NCBI GenBank assembly: GCA_007844125.1
Contig: CM017567.1
Location: 8,578,196-8,642,195, forward strand
Direction of reading: 5' to 3'
Source of the DNA: Sinonovacula constricta
Lineage: Eukaryota; Mollusca; Bivalvia; Cardiida; Solecurtidae
Length of the DNA: 64,000 nucleotides
This document shows, piece after piece, positions 48,528-60,044 of the stretch (position 1 is its first letter; the number at the start of each line of letters is the position of its first letter). Under the pieces are notes generated by a model. It saw nothing but the letters and a program-made list of their open reading frames with translations, ran no database searches and had not been told where the DNA came from. The position numbers and the translations under genes were made by a program.

Positions 48528-48600
48528 ACCAGGATGGGGTTTGAACCCACAACCTCCTACTTCAGAGTCAGGTGCTCTACCAGCTGAGCTAACCCTGCAG
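48528..48600 (-). mobile_element. tRNA-headed SINE, family C, copy 1
   Basis: Minus-strand box A TAGCTCAGCTGGTAGAGC (48574-48591) and box B GGGTTCAAACCCC. The acceptor-stem halves do not pair well, so this is a SINE head or tRNA pseudogene. Confidence 0.8.
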
Positions 48601-48732
48601 ACAGCTCTGGGGAGTGCATATTTACAACATTACTCCCCTCTTTAACTTTTATGGAGCCAGGCATCAGCTGGACAGAACCGGCAGTTTCTAGCTTGTTACT
48701 GGAGCTAACCTACACACCAAATTGCAAGCTGC

Positions 48733-48812
48733 AAAACCATTTACCCAGGATAGGGTTTAAACCCACGTCCTCCTGCTCCAGCATCAGGTGCCCCACCAGC
48801 TGAGCTCAGGGT
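48733..48812 (-). mobile_element. tRNA-headed SINE, family C, copy 2 (more decayed)
   Basis: Minus-strand GAGCTCAGCTGGTGGGGC and GGGTTTAAACCC in the same layout and flanks (AACCATTTACCCAGGAT) as copy 1, about 200 bp away. Confidence 0.75.
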
Positions 48813-48829
48813 CAGGGGTTGAAATTTTC

Positions 48830-51800
48830 TCAAAAAGTCACTAGTCCTGTAGGACCAGAACATTAAAATTTGCACTCACCCTTATAAAATATCTACTCGC
48901 CCTTATACTTAATGTTATTATATTAATAGCTTTTGTATGTTATTTAACTTGACTAAACTAAATTTTGATAAAAACAAAATTCACTGTTGACTGTTTATTT
49001 TAACTGTGCAACATGCAGTAAAAACACATCTTTTATTGTTGCCCCACCAGAAAGGATTCCAACAAATCTGGCCTGATCAAAATCATTTTCTTTCTGACAT
49101 TTCAAACTGTCACTTATGCCACTAATAAAGTTCTCCCATCTTTACATATTCCTGTAATTCTTTCCTATGTCAAGGCCATTTTTCCCTGGAGAGTACAGCC
49201 TTCAAATTAGAGAGTGACATACCTGGGCCACATAATAAGCTGTAGTCATGAGTTTTTCATAATTCTTTTAGTTTTATTCATCAAATTTTTTAACACATTT
49301 CAACATGGCAGATGTACTTGGACTGTTGACAACACCTTCTTTTTCTACACTGAGTTAATGTTTTAAACTTGTATCATGAAAACACAAACTTTCTTTCTTG
49401 TAATTCTCCTGAATTCAATTAAAAAGACTAGATTTTGTATCCACAATTGATGGATATTGGCAACAAATACCACACTTCATCCTCACTTACTGTGGCCCAT
49501 TCCAATTCTCTTAACCATGTTTCTCGTACATTTTGTTTGCATTTCATTTTATCATAGAACTGTTTCCAGACATGTGATCTTTCCTTGGTCCCAAAGAGGG
49601 AGACTTAGGCTCCCAGAGAGGGAGATTGGGATGCCAGGGAGGGAGATTTCCATTAATGCGTGTTAAATTGACTATGTGGCTTATTTCTATTTGTAAAACA
49701 GTATTTTTTGGCTTTTTTATTAATAATCATAGTAATTTTAGGGATAAAATTTTCCTTTACAATATTTTTCAATGAATTTTGGAATATATCAAACATATTT
49801 TAGTTTACTATCTAGACGTAAATTGCATGCTTTGGTTTTAAGCTTGTGGCATACAAAAACAACAACAGCCAAACATGGTGTAAACAAGTCAAGGTTCAAC
49901 AGCACTTACTAATGAATTGAAAAAAGGTTTCCAACGTGATCTAAATATATTCTTCCATCAAATTCAAATATATTTATGAACTCTACCATCAAATTCAAAT
50001 ATATTTATGTACTTATTACGATGTTAAATTTGAAATAATGAGTATGCAAGCATAAAAATAGTTTATTTAATTTGCAAGTTAGTGACAAAAAAGTTTTGAT
50101 AATTATAAAATATTAGTGGTAAACACTTTGATATCATTACTCCCCAAAACAAATTAAAGTTAATTTTAAATTAAGAATACATAAAGACATTATACTAATC
50201 AAGAATAAATAGAAAACAAGTGTTTTGCTGTGACAAAGTAGTAGATGGATAACTGTCCAGATTTGCTGTTTGTTATTTACATATAGAAGTCGCATGCTAA
50301 TGCAATAAAAAGCTCAAATTATTTGCCATTAATTAATGAATTCATCTTTTGACAATGTATCATCTTATAACATAAATGATGTAAACTTGTTTGAACAAGT
50401 TGAAATGAAAATATAATTTAAAAGTGTATATGGTTGGCATTTTATTTACTATTCATGCACAAAATGAGATGGTATCAACTGTGACGAAAACCATTTACTA
50501 TGATGATAAATTTACATTTGCATGAAGAAGACAAATTTTTGTATCAAAGAGAAACACTATTGTAAAGTAAAGAAACTATTTTTACTCCTCTTAAAAAAGC
50601 TAAAGCTAAAGTCAGCTTAATATAATGTTGGGAAACTCTGCCAAGTTCTCTATTTATAAGCTTTGATGTGACCCTTGCTGATTTGACTCCAAATTCCCCC
50701 CAACATATTTCAGGTCTATAAGCTTGCCTACATGTCTTAGAAATACCCACCAAGATATTTTTATTTGCTCCAGACTATCATGTCCTAATCATTCATGTTT
50801 ATACAAGAAATTATGGTTATTTGACTGACAACACAGAGATCACAACATGCAGCAGAAGACATCATGTTGCCAATCAGAACCTGTCACCCTGCACCCGATC
50901 AGGCTAGCCCCCACCCCAACCACTACCCCTCCCCATCCCACTTCCATGACATTTTAATTACTTTGAAGTCTTCGGCCATTTACAAGGTAGAGATCATGGC
51001 AAAGATGTATTTACAAGTACAAAACATATAACAAAGAACAGATATTAAAGAAAGGAAATGATAATAGAAACAGTTATTAATGAAAGGGTATTACTAGACT
51101 CTTACCAAAACACATCATGTATTTTAACCATTGGAATGTATATTATTAAAATGATTTTGAACTGACAACAATGTACTTAAGCTTTATTTAGAACATTATT
51201 TCTAATTTCAAAAGCATGCATTAAGAATCTTGACAAGTATAACTATTTAAATTTATTAGTATGAGACATAATTTTTATAAATTTGTTTATGTTAGGCCAA
51301 GGTGTATGGCCTTGTTTTAATGGTTGTAAAAATGTATAATTAATTAAGATTTATAATGTTAAAAATATGGCTCTTCTCGCATCTTTTTTCATTATCAAGA
51401 GAATGTAAAGGCAAAGCAATATCCCAAAAATTTTAATCAGTGTGTTATTGATGTTCTCACTCCAGGATAGCACAACTCACTATGTGAGTCAAATGTCCTT
51501 AATTTATATAAAGTATTTAAACATTATTTGTAATATGAAGTATATCTTGATATTTTACCTCCTGATTTGCATATTTATCACATTATGTACATCTGTGAAA
51601 TTTGTGACAGTTGGTTAGGACAGAGAAAAGTTGTCAGTTCTTAATATGATAGTAACAACACATGACTTGAACAGATTTGTTGAATACTTATTGTTGTTTT
51701 TATCTTTTTGCAAATATAGTTTATCTTTGGTATGTATTATTATTTGAAGAAGTGTATCATTGTTTCCAAATTAAGGTAAAGTTCTTTCTTTTTTTTTTAA

Positions 51801-52480
51801 ATAGGTATTTAAAAAATATTTATTAAGAACATATTCTTATTATGTAATGTTGTTGATATCCACTTAGCTTTTATGAAATGGAACACTGAAATGTTAATAG
51901 TTAACACTGAGTACAATTGGTGCTTATTAAAATTTATACTGCAAGGTAATTGTTATACTTTAAATATTATATCAATGTCTCACTACTTATTATGTTGACA
52001 TTTTAGTTTTATTTGAAATGTATTGTTGAAAATATATATTTTTAAAGACAGTTTGTAGTTTGTCTTCCTAAATGATTAACATACTCTTATTATGGTCAGT
52101 TCTCATAAATTTGTGGCATTCCCATAAAGTCGTGGCTTAGATTAGGGTAACCAAGCATACTTTGTACAGATATTTTGTTTATATTGGAATAACTTGATCT
52201 TGACATTGTGACACTTGCAAAGAGAATTATCATCAAGTAACCTAATTTGACGCTCACCTATTTCGACGCCATTTTTTATTTTTATGTCAAACTCCGTGAT
52301 GTATTTCCTCTGACGTAAATTCTTGTGACATTTATTGACAAACACATATTTTGACAGCTCATGCAGAACAATGAGGCAAATCCGAGATTCCAAGGTAAGG
52401 ATATCTCAAATTCAGATTTACTCACATTAATTCACCGACTTTTCTTATTTTCATAATAGTGAAAGTTTGCAGGTTGTTAT
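48830..52480. other. Intergenic, no gene seen
   Basis: AT-rich. 49930-50005 has a 30-bp tandem duplication (CCATCAAATTCAAATATATT). Frames at 49457-49666 and 52142-52393 have no recognisable features. Confidence 0.5.
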
Positions 52481-52486
52481 CAATGA

Positions 52487-53672
52487 TATTTAATATGAAC
52501 CGCATACCAATCATCCTTCTGTAAGAAAGCCCATTTCATCATGTCATAAGTCACCTTAAAGTCATGTGCTAAAAATGTTAGACTATATCGAGAAAAACTG
52601 GTCTTCTAAGATGTACGCGTTTATTAGGATGATTCTGTAATTCTAACTGAAACGTGTACAACTGTACAACTTCGAAAGGAAGCACCGAATAAAGTTAGAC
52701 ATTGCAGGTTCAAAATGGTAACTTGGTTTTCTTCACTCATTAGGTTATTATTTATATTTTCTGGCACTTAAGAAGTACTTGTTGTACTCCCCATCTCAGA
52801 TGTGGGCAGCCATGAACCTAATAAGAATCTATGAGGATGCAAATCCTGTCTGTTGCCAGAGAGTTTGGTCTGAAACGTCGGTGAGACACAAGTTAAGTAG
52901 GATTGTTGACACAGAAGCAATGAGATCACTACCAGCCAAACCAAAAGTAGGAAATTATTTCGAGTACTCAGCCATGTACTTCAGGACAAGTTTCCAAACC
53001 ATAAACTGAGGAACTGCCAATCCTTTCAGTGCCAGTTGAAAAAGACATTTAGGAGAATGAAGAAAATTAAACTGAATTTTGTTGTGTTTGTGGGTTGTTT
53101 ATACTAGAGGATGTATGCTTGAATACGTCGCTTGTCTTTGTTAAATGGGTTGCATGCGATACATGTAAACACTGGGTCTATTTGGCCCTATGCATCTGCT
53201 GTGAAAGTAATCTGAATTGTAAATGTAGTCAAGTGTCCACATTGCATTCTTGATATGATTTTATATAAATGAATGCAGAACATTTATTTGTAAAATGTAA
53301 ATAAAAATATGAAACATGCCGTTTTTCTTATGTTTTCCAACATTTATATATTGCTATTCCATATGCGAAACAACTAAGACTAAATGCACATCGTGTTACT
53401 TCTTCCCAAGTGTTAAATTACTAAAAACGAGAACAGCCAATCAAAAGCATCGTTTCTGGTGTCTGTCAAAACGTAATGGCGGCTGGCTGCTATTTGTAAA
53501 CAATTGGTATCATGAATAAAAACATTAAACACAGGCGTTAAAAAGTGATACTACTTGATAAATAAGGGTTTACTTGACATGTTTCTGACAGTTAATTTCG
53601 CATTCAATACAGTTCACTTCGCAAGAAAATATATAAATGGCTTAATGGCGTTGAAACTAGTGACGCTAGGAT
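52487..53672 (+). mobile_element. Element X, copy 1, with decayed HTH and PHD-like coding
   Basis: Matches 58956-60044 in inverted orientation over its whole length, from ATATTTAATATGAACC to GTGACGCTAGGAT. Both copies keep a 76-residue frame (52779-53009) with SPSQMWAA, SETSVRHKLSR and VGNYFEYSAMYFRT, like a psq/Tigger-type helix-turn-helix with some residues lost, and a Cys-rich KWV-x-CDTCKHWVYL segment near 53146-53253, like a degenerate PHD finger. The two frames are about three quarters identical. Inferred transposon remains. Confidence 0.75.
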
Positions 53673-53821
53673 ATTACAATTACACAAGTTTTTACATAAT
53701 TTTGAGATAATAAATAAATATGTGCTAAATTTAGGTATATCACAAATAAAAGACAGTGATTAAGGTAGAGTTTGATAAGATTTGGGTTTATTTTTATAAG
53801 AGTTGGGTACATTTGGGTAAG

Positions 53822-53916
53822 ATTTGGGTGTTTCGTGCCAACCGACCGGGAATTGAACCCGCGGCCTCCCGATCTGCATGCGGACGCTCTACCACTGAGC
53901 TATTCAGCCGGTTACA
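53822..53916 (-). mobile_element. tRNA-headed SINE (family A head, different tail)
   Basis: Minus-strand TAGCTCAGTGGTAGAGCG and GGGTTCAATTCCC, with the TGCAGATCGGGAGG middle also found at 45.5 kb; the tail (CACCCAAATCTTACCC) is unrelated to family A. The D-arm spacing rules out a real tRNA. Confidence 0.85.
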
Positions 53917-54046
53917 ACCTACCTGATTAAAGTCATGGAATTTTGAAGTAGGTGGTAATGAACTCATATAAATCTTACCAGCATTGCCAAATGAAGCCGT
54001 CGATTAAATCTGCAGATTTGTTGACAAAATCTTGACAACAATTTCA

Positions 54047-54055
54047 CCGGAAGTT
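54047..54055 (+). promoter_or_regulatory. ETS/GABP-like site (ACCGGAAGT)
   Basis: A perfect ETS-family core, 36 bp upstream of the candidate start codon at 54091. Inferred to be a promoter element; a single short match can occur by chance. Confidence 0.35.
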
Positions 54056-54090
54056 AATATCTACATAGTTTGAAATGCGGCTTCCAACAA

Positions 54091-54235
54091 ATGGCGGTTA
54101 CGGGGCGGTGTTCGCAACATCTCAGGCTTCACCTTGTCAATCGGATCTCATCGGGTATTTCCGTCCCTGTTCCACATTTTAATCTAGATTCTACGTCGAT
54201 ACATTATTCTGTCAAACACGGACAGTTATATGGTG
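54091..54235 (+). CDS. Probable first coding exon of an unidentified gene; mitochondrial-targeting-like N-terminus
   Basis: ATG at 54091 has a strong context (CAACAAATGG) and opens 48 codons plus one base before donor GTGAGC. The predicted start (MAVTGRCSQHLRLHLVNRIS) is rich in Arg, Ser and hydrophobics and has no acidic residue for about 31 residues, as in mitochondrial presequences. An ETS-type ACCGGAAGT lies 36 bp upstream and the ATG sits in an AATGGCGG (YY1-like) context, both common at nuclear genes for mitochondrial proteins. No homologue is recognised. The next exon is unresolved: joining to 54971 would end within 16 residues. The real continuation may lie beyond the window or in the gene-poor stretch to its right. 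Confidence 0.4.
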
Positions 54236-55682
54236 GTGAGCAAAAAAAGATTATTAAGAATAATTAATATAAAGTACAAAAAGAGTAAATAATGTACTTC
54301 GTAGACAAACGCAAATAAGAGAATGTAAGAGAAAGTAAAGTAAAAATACGTTCACTTCATCTGAGCATTTTAAGAAACATCTTAATGCTTAAAGTTTTAA
54401 AAATGTATAGGTATTTCCTGTAAATACCAAAGCAGCTTATCAGCAGTATGCTAAATACGGACTTGGTTCGTGTACAATACGGAACTACTATTATTTAATG
54501 ACTTTTACATTAATTTTCTCTGTGTCTTGTTGTGAAAGAGGTATGTAAAGAAATAGAAAAATGCAACTTTATGTGATGTAGGCATGTTTTGGATAGCAGA
54601 TTTCTTTAGGCCATCCCTATCCTGGAATACTGGAGTAGCATTTCTTTCATTTCGTCAGCATGTCTTCTTTAAAAAAAAAGTATGGCTCATTCCATGTAAG
54701 AGACACGGAGCCACGCCATCTCTTATATAACCGGCTATCTTTTTATTTTCTGTGATTTTTTTTTCAGTCTCTAACACTTGTTTTGATTGCAAATTTCTTT
54801 GCTACTAGTTAGGGTATTGTTGCATAATCCCATTTGATTAATATTTTCACGCTATATACATTTATACATGGCTTTATGGCTTTATTGAGACATGTCACAT
54901 CTTGTCTGCTTGAAAAGGTAATGTTGGCATCATGACCAGGTTAAAGCTGTCGTTTTAAATTGACAGAAAGAGAGGATGCAGAAAAGAAAAGAGAGAGAAA
55001 TCACCAACCACAATAACATTTGTGAAGAAGAGGCAGAAGATGGACACATCACGAGTACGTTATTGACGGTTTTATACAGTTTAGTAATGTAAACACGCCA
55101 AAATACTATGGTACTTTTCGGCAGATCTTTGACAGCTGGGCACTACCATGTTGGGTTTTAGCATTTTATCAGGTCAAAAAAAACAACAACATATTCTTTT
55201 GTCTACTTGGCTCGCTCCTAATTAGCAACCCCCCATACTCGAAAGAAAACAGGGCATGCCATCATCTGGTATTCGAGGATAGAGACATTCCCTTTTTGGC
55301 ATTACCTGGATAAATTTCAAAAACCTTTTTGTTACCAAAACTGCGTTCCTGAAACAAAGTGTCGAGGGTACCTTATGCATGTGGTGACAGAATGCACAGG
55401 TGGACTTTAAATTAAAGATTGTATGAAGGCACTTACCTTGCAAATATATCCATTTTTAAACAAAATGACCACCTAAGCCACCATTTCTATCCCAATGCAA
55501 CATTGTCCTCCCTTAACTATCTTCGGATGCAGTGCAACGTACGTCCACCCCCTTCTATATAAGTCTATGCGTTTGCTTTGTAAAAATATATTGACAAACT
55601 GATTTATGTTGATTAACCATTGAGCTATTTTTTTTACAAATCTGATTTTATAAAGCCGTGTGACCTACATGCTAAAATATCT

Positions 55683-55722
55683 AGGGGGAGGAGGGGCGGT
55701 GGGGGGCATGGGGGGGGGGGGT
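55683..55722 (+). repeat. G-run tract with quadruplex potential
   Basis: GGGGGAGGAGGGGCGG, GGGGGGCATGGGG and a run of 12 or more G lie within 40 bp. Confidence 0.8.
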
Positions 55723-55729
55723 GCATGTA

Positions 55730-57050
55730 AGATTTTGAAGAAGAAAAAAAGCATCTATGGAATTGGTCTACAACTGTTATTTCACTTGTTCACATGCAAG
55801 TCACAGTACATGCAAGTCACAGTAGCTTCAGATGTAGGTTGCACTTAATTGAATGAGTGGTATAGTGATATATCTGTACACGACATGTTAGACTTAAGCC
55901 GCAAATAGAATAGATTATTATTATTATCAGACAGCCCCTTATTTTTCTGCCAGGGGTTGACCATAACATATATGAGTTATTATGGAGATTCCCCATCTTA
56001 TATTTTGTGGAAAGTAACAATGAGCAAAGGCCTGTTAGATGTTGTGAATAATTGTTAATTTGGCAAATATAGATAGTTTCCACATCAGTGAAGATCCCTT
56101 ATCTTGGCAGCCATCTTTGACGCAACTTCAAGGAATTTTCAGATGAATTTTATAGAAGCGTAAATTTTATATTTTCTTGTAATTTCTTCATTTGTGGCCC
56201 AAAAATTAAAAGCTATATGCCATTGGAAAGCTCTTAAAATTTATATTTTGAGAATATAATATTTTTTTAAAATTGATAAATGCACAAAGAATACACCGAA
56301 ATAAATAAAATTATTGGCTCATCCTTAAACAAAATAAACAGTGTATCTTTTTTGTTGTATTTTTTTTTAACTTTTGAACTATCAAAATGTAGTTTTGATA
56401 TTTAAAATAATTCATAAAAGCTGTTAAATTTGATATAAAATTCAGTAAAAAAGACTGAAAAATAAAAACACAGTAATGAGTTTAATACGGCACATATTTC
56501 CAGATTTCGGCCTGCATTAGCTTCTGCCTTCAAAGATGGCTTCCTTAAACTGTCTTATCAGTGCATGACATCACATGGAAATTATCTATATGCGAATGAC
56601 ACATTCACACCATTTATATAGTGTATCACTTTTGGACTATTTGGTGTACATGTGTAACGGTTACAGTGGTAGACTTATAAGCACTACAAACCAGCCTCGC
56701 TGCTGGTTTAACTCTATAGCGACGTTGTTTAAGCGGCTTCCAAAGCTGCGCGGTTTTAATGTGTAATAAAATATATCTTAAAATCTGTTTTTAAATGTTT
56801 TGATTCTCCCAACCTCATGACTAGAAGTCCTTTAAAAATGATATTAAATGGACACAATGGAACTTTACTGTTAAATGTTCGTCATCCTACTTACCAGCAA
56901 AGAATGTGCGAAAGGTCAAGAATGTCAACAAAGAACAACCTGGTCATATACTGACAGCAGGACGGATTGAGATACAGCCTGTGTACTTTACAGCACACCC
57001 GGCAGCCTCTGAATGACAAAAAAGTATGGATATGGTACTATAAAAAATCA
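55730..57050. other. Intergenic; possible old MITE at 56105-56547
   Basis: GGCAGCCATCTTTGACG at 56106 and the complement of AAGCCATCTTTGAAGG at 56528 are loosely inverted. No gene seen. Confidence 0.35.
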
Positions 57051-57054
57051 ATGT

Positions 57055-57080
57055 TAGGGGTGTAACAATCATCGTAAGTG
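57055..57080. mobile_element. Solitary hAT end (TAGGGGTGTAACAAT)
   Basis: Same 15-bp end as the element at 8630. No matching right end was found downstream, so this is a truncated copy. Confidence 0.6.
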
Positions 57081-57280
57081 GAATTATGTCATTGTTAATT
57101 TAATGAACGATGAAAGTTTTCTACATACCCTTGCGTAATGGGAAATAACCCGTGAATATTATTGTTTTAAGTTGTTAATGTTGTGTTTCTTAGTCCATAA
57201 AATAGTTATTGCAAATTTTCGCTGCACACCAAAGTTTTCGTAGATGTATGTTATTATATTTTAGAAATACATCGCATGAC

Positions 57281-57381
57281 CAATTTTGGTCCATATAGCG
57301 ATGTCCAGATATCTTGGTGGAGGAAGACTTCAGACAGATGTCTATGTAGGACCACCGGCGAACCGCAGGTCGGCTGTAAGG
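57281..57381 (-). mobile_element. SINE family B remnant
   Basis: GATGTCCAGATATCTTGG, GGAAGACTTCAGACAGATG and TCTATGTAGGACCACC follow the order of the 42880 copy. Confidence 0.6.
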
Positions 57382-58012
57382 CCATGTTATTTTTGACGAT
57401 ATTTTATACTACACAGATTTGATATTTGACAGTGGAAAGCATTGTTATGTCGATAACTTCACTTAACTTAACTTCAATAATCACTTTAATAAAAAGCGGG
57501 AAGCCAGTTATAGTAATTCAACATACAAAAACATTTACCGGTATAATTGTTGTGTTTATATAAAACTGGCGAATGCAGATGGAAACATAAAGTATATATT
57601 TTTGTAAAGACCTGTGATCAAATCTGGCAAATATGCAAACTCGTATTGCAAACTCGTGGAATAAAACATGAAATTATAAGCACCTAAAAAGTCTGGGTTT
57701 GAATTAACTCACAAGACAAACAACTTTCTTTACAATATTTAAAGAAAGAGCTGTATTTGCATTCTTGGCAACCACCCTCTTCTACTAGATGCAAAATGTC
57801 TCTCCCGCCAAAATGTTAAATCCAATAATGTGAACAGACATACCAGGTGAGCTAAGACACGAATTAAAATGTTGAGAATCACAACAAACCCATAATTGTT
57901 ATTTATTTGTTTAAACAATGTTTTATGATGTATATCAAATTGTTTTCAATTAGTGTTAACTTATATTTCCTCATAATACATTAATTATATTGCATTTGTA
58001 ATTAGTAATCTT

Positions 58013-58046
58013 GTGTGTGTGTGTGTGTGTGTGGGGGGGGGGGGGG
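58013..58046 (+). repeat. (GT)n followed by a 14-G run
   Basis: GTGTGTGTGTGTGTG passes directly into GGGGGGGGGGGGG. Confidence 0.95.
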
Positions 58047-58955
58047 TGTTATTGCAATTTAATATATTTAGATTGTAATTTATTTTGTAAGTTACAAAGC
58101 TTTTTCTACTGTGAACCATGTCGCTCCGTGTCATTATGTATTATTTGTATTGTTGTGCTTAAAGCGCAATGAGTTGCTTAAAGCCGTAAAAATGTTGTTG
58201 TTGTTGATGATGATGATATATTAAGCTGTGCTAACGATAACATTGTATTAACTGATAACTATTCTTTTGTAGTGTTGTTTTTTTTTTAATTGTCAAATGC
58301 TTATATTTATTTATTTTTATTTGTTAAATGCATTCAGATTACGTTTTGTAATTAGGGTGTATATAACTAGTTGCAGTTGTATGTAAGCTGTACATATGGT
58401 ATGTGAAATAAGAGATATAAATAAACCCTCATAAACCACAGAGTTTCACAAACCACAGAGTTCTGTGGCCTTATGTTACTGTCCATACCGATATACGATC
58501 AATTTCATCGTGAATATTTCTATGTTTACACCGGTGTGGCAGTTGATATGTACGAATTTAATGCAACTGTAGAAAATCGGTATTATTCTTGTTTTGTTTT
58601 TGTTTGTTAGTCCAGGTAAACATCCTTATCGATTGCTCGGAAGGACACTCTTGTCATCTTCTATAGATTTTGGTAAGCAATATATTTCATCTTTATGTAA
58701 GAGAAAATGCACATGGCAAAATTTGGAAGACAAGTGATAATTAGTTAATTGGCTGAAACCTGACTCCACATGCCTCTAAAATTATGTGGGTGGGGTAAGA
58801 TATAATCATTCCAAAGCATGTACTGTTGCGTTTTAAAATTTATTCTACGTTTATCAAGTTATTGAAAATGAATTTATTTCCTTTTCTTACCAATTAAAAG
58901 TTCCTTTAATCATAAAATACATATATTTTTGTTTAGCAATATATTTCCATTAATG

Positions 58956-60044
58956 ATCCTAGCGTCACTATTTTTGACGCCCTTAAGCCATTTATATATT
59001 TTCTTGCACGGTGAACTTGATTGAATTAGAAACTAACTGTCATAAAGATGTCAAGTAAGCCCTTATCTATCAACTAGTATCTCTTTTTAACGCTTGTTTT
59101 TAAGGTTTTCGTTCATGATACCAATTGTTTACAAATAGCAGCCAGCCGCCATTACGTTTTGAGAGACACTAGAAACGACGCCTTTGATTGGCAGTTCTCG
59201 TTTGTAGTAATTTAACACTTGGGAAGAAGTAACGCGTTGTACATTTAGTCTTAATGTTCAGCATTCATTCATGTAAAATTATATCAAGAACACAATGTGG
59301 ACACTTGACTACATTTCCGCTTCCGATTACTTTCACAGCAGATACGTAAGGTCAAATAGACCCAGTGTTTACATGTATCGCATGTAACCCATTTAACAAA
59401 CACAAGAGATGTACTCAAGCATACATCCTCTGGTGTATGTAACCTACAAACACAACAAAATTTAGTTTAATTTTTTTCATCCTCCTAAATGTCAGTTTCA
59501 ACTGGCACTCTAAGGATCGGCAGTTCCTTAGTTTTTGCTTTGGAATCTTGTTCTGAAGTACATGGCTGAGTACTCGAGATAGTTTCCCACTCTTGGTTTG
59601 GCTGGTCCTGAACTCATTGTTTTTGTGTCAACCATCCTACTTAACTTGTGTCTCACCGACGTTTCAGGCCAAACTCTTGGGCAACGGACATGATTTCCAT
59701 CCTCATAGTCTCTAATTAGGTTCACGGCTGCCCACATCTGAGATGGGGAGTACGACATGTACTTAAGTGCCTAAAAATATAAATGTTAACCTAATGAGAG
59801 AAGAAAACCAAGATACCATTTTGAACCTGCAGTGTTTTATTTTTACTCGGTACTTCGAAAGACGACTGTACATATTTCAGTCAGAATTACAGAATCATCG
59901 TAGTTAATGCGTACATGTTTCAAGACCAGTGTTTTTCGATATAATCTAACATTTTTAGCACATGACTTTCGCATCACTTATGACATAACGAAATGGGCTT
60001 TCTTATAAAGGACGTTTGGTATGCGGTTCATATTAAATATTTCT
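58956..60044 (-). mobile_element. Element X, copy 2 (inverted)
   Basis: Inverted homologue of 52487-53672. The minus-strand frame 59528-59758 keeps SPSQMWAAVNLIRDYED and PETSVRHKLSRMVD; the Cys-rich segment lies near 59300-59395. It is slightly shorter than copy 1. Confidence 0.75.

Noticed and set aside
48528..48600. Functional tRNA gene (Gln-like loop)
   Set aside because: Box A and B are good, but the acceptor and anticodon stems contain mismatches and a second decayed copy with the same flanks lies 200 bp away; a SINE head fits better.
53822..53916. Functional tRNA gene
   Set aside because: Too many bases between a possible acceptor stem and the D-arm, and the anticodon stem does not form.
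54971..55054. Exon with AAATTGACAG acceptor and GTACGT donor (MQKRKEREITNHNN)
   Set aside because: Open in two frames, low complexity (AGAGAAA-rich), no recognisable protein, and joining it to the 54091 exon gives a stop after 16 residues. Left unresolved.
58612..58672. Short exon-like stretch between TTTGTTAG and GTAAGC
   Set aside because: Only one frame stays open over 61 bp and it matches no neighbour's phase.
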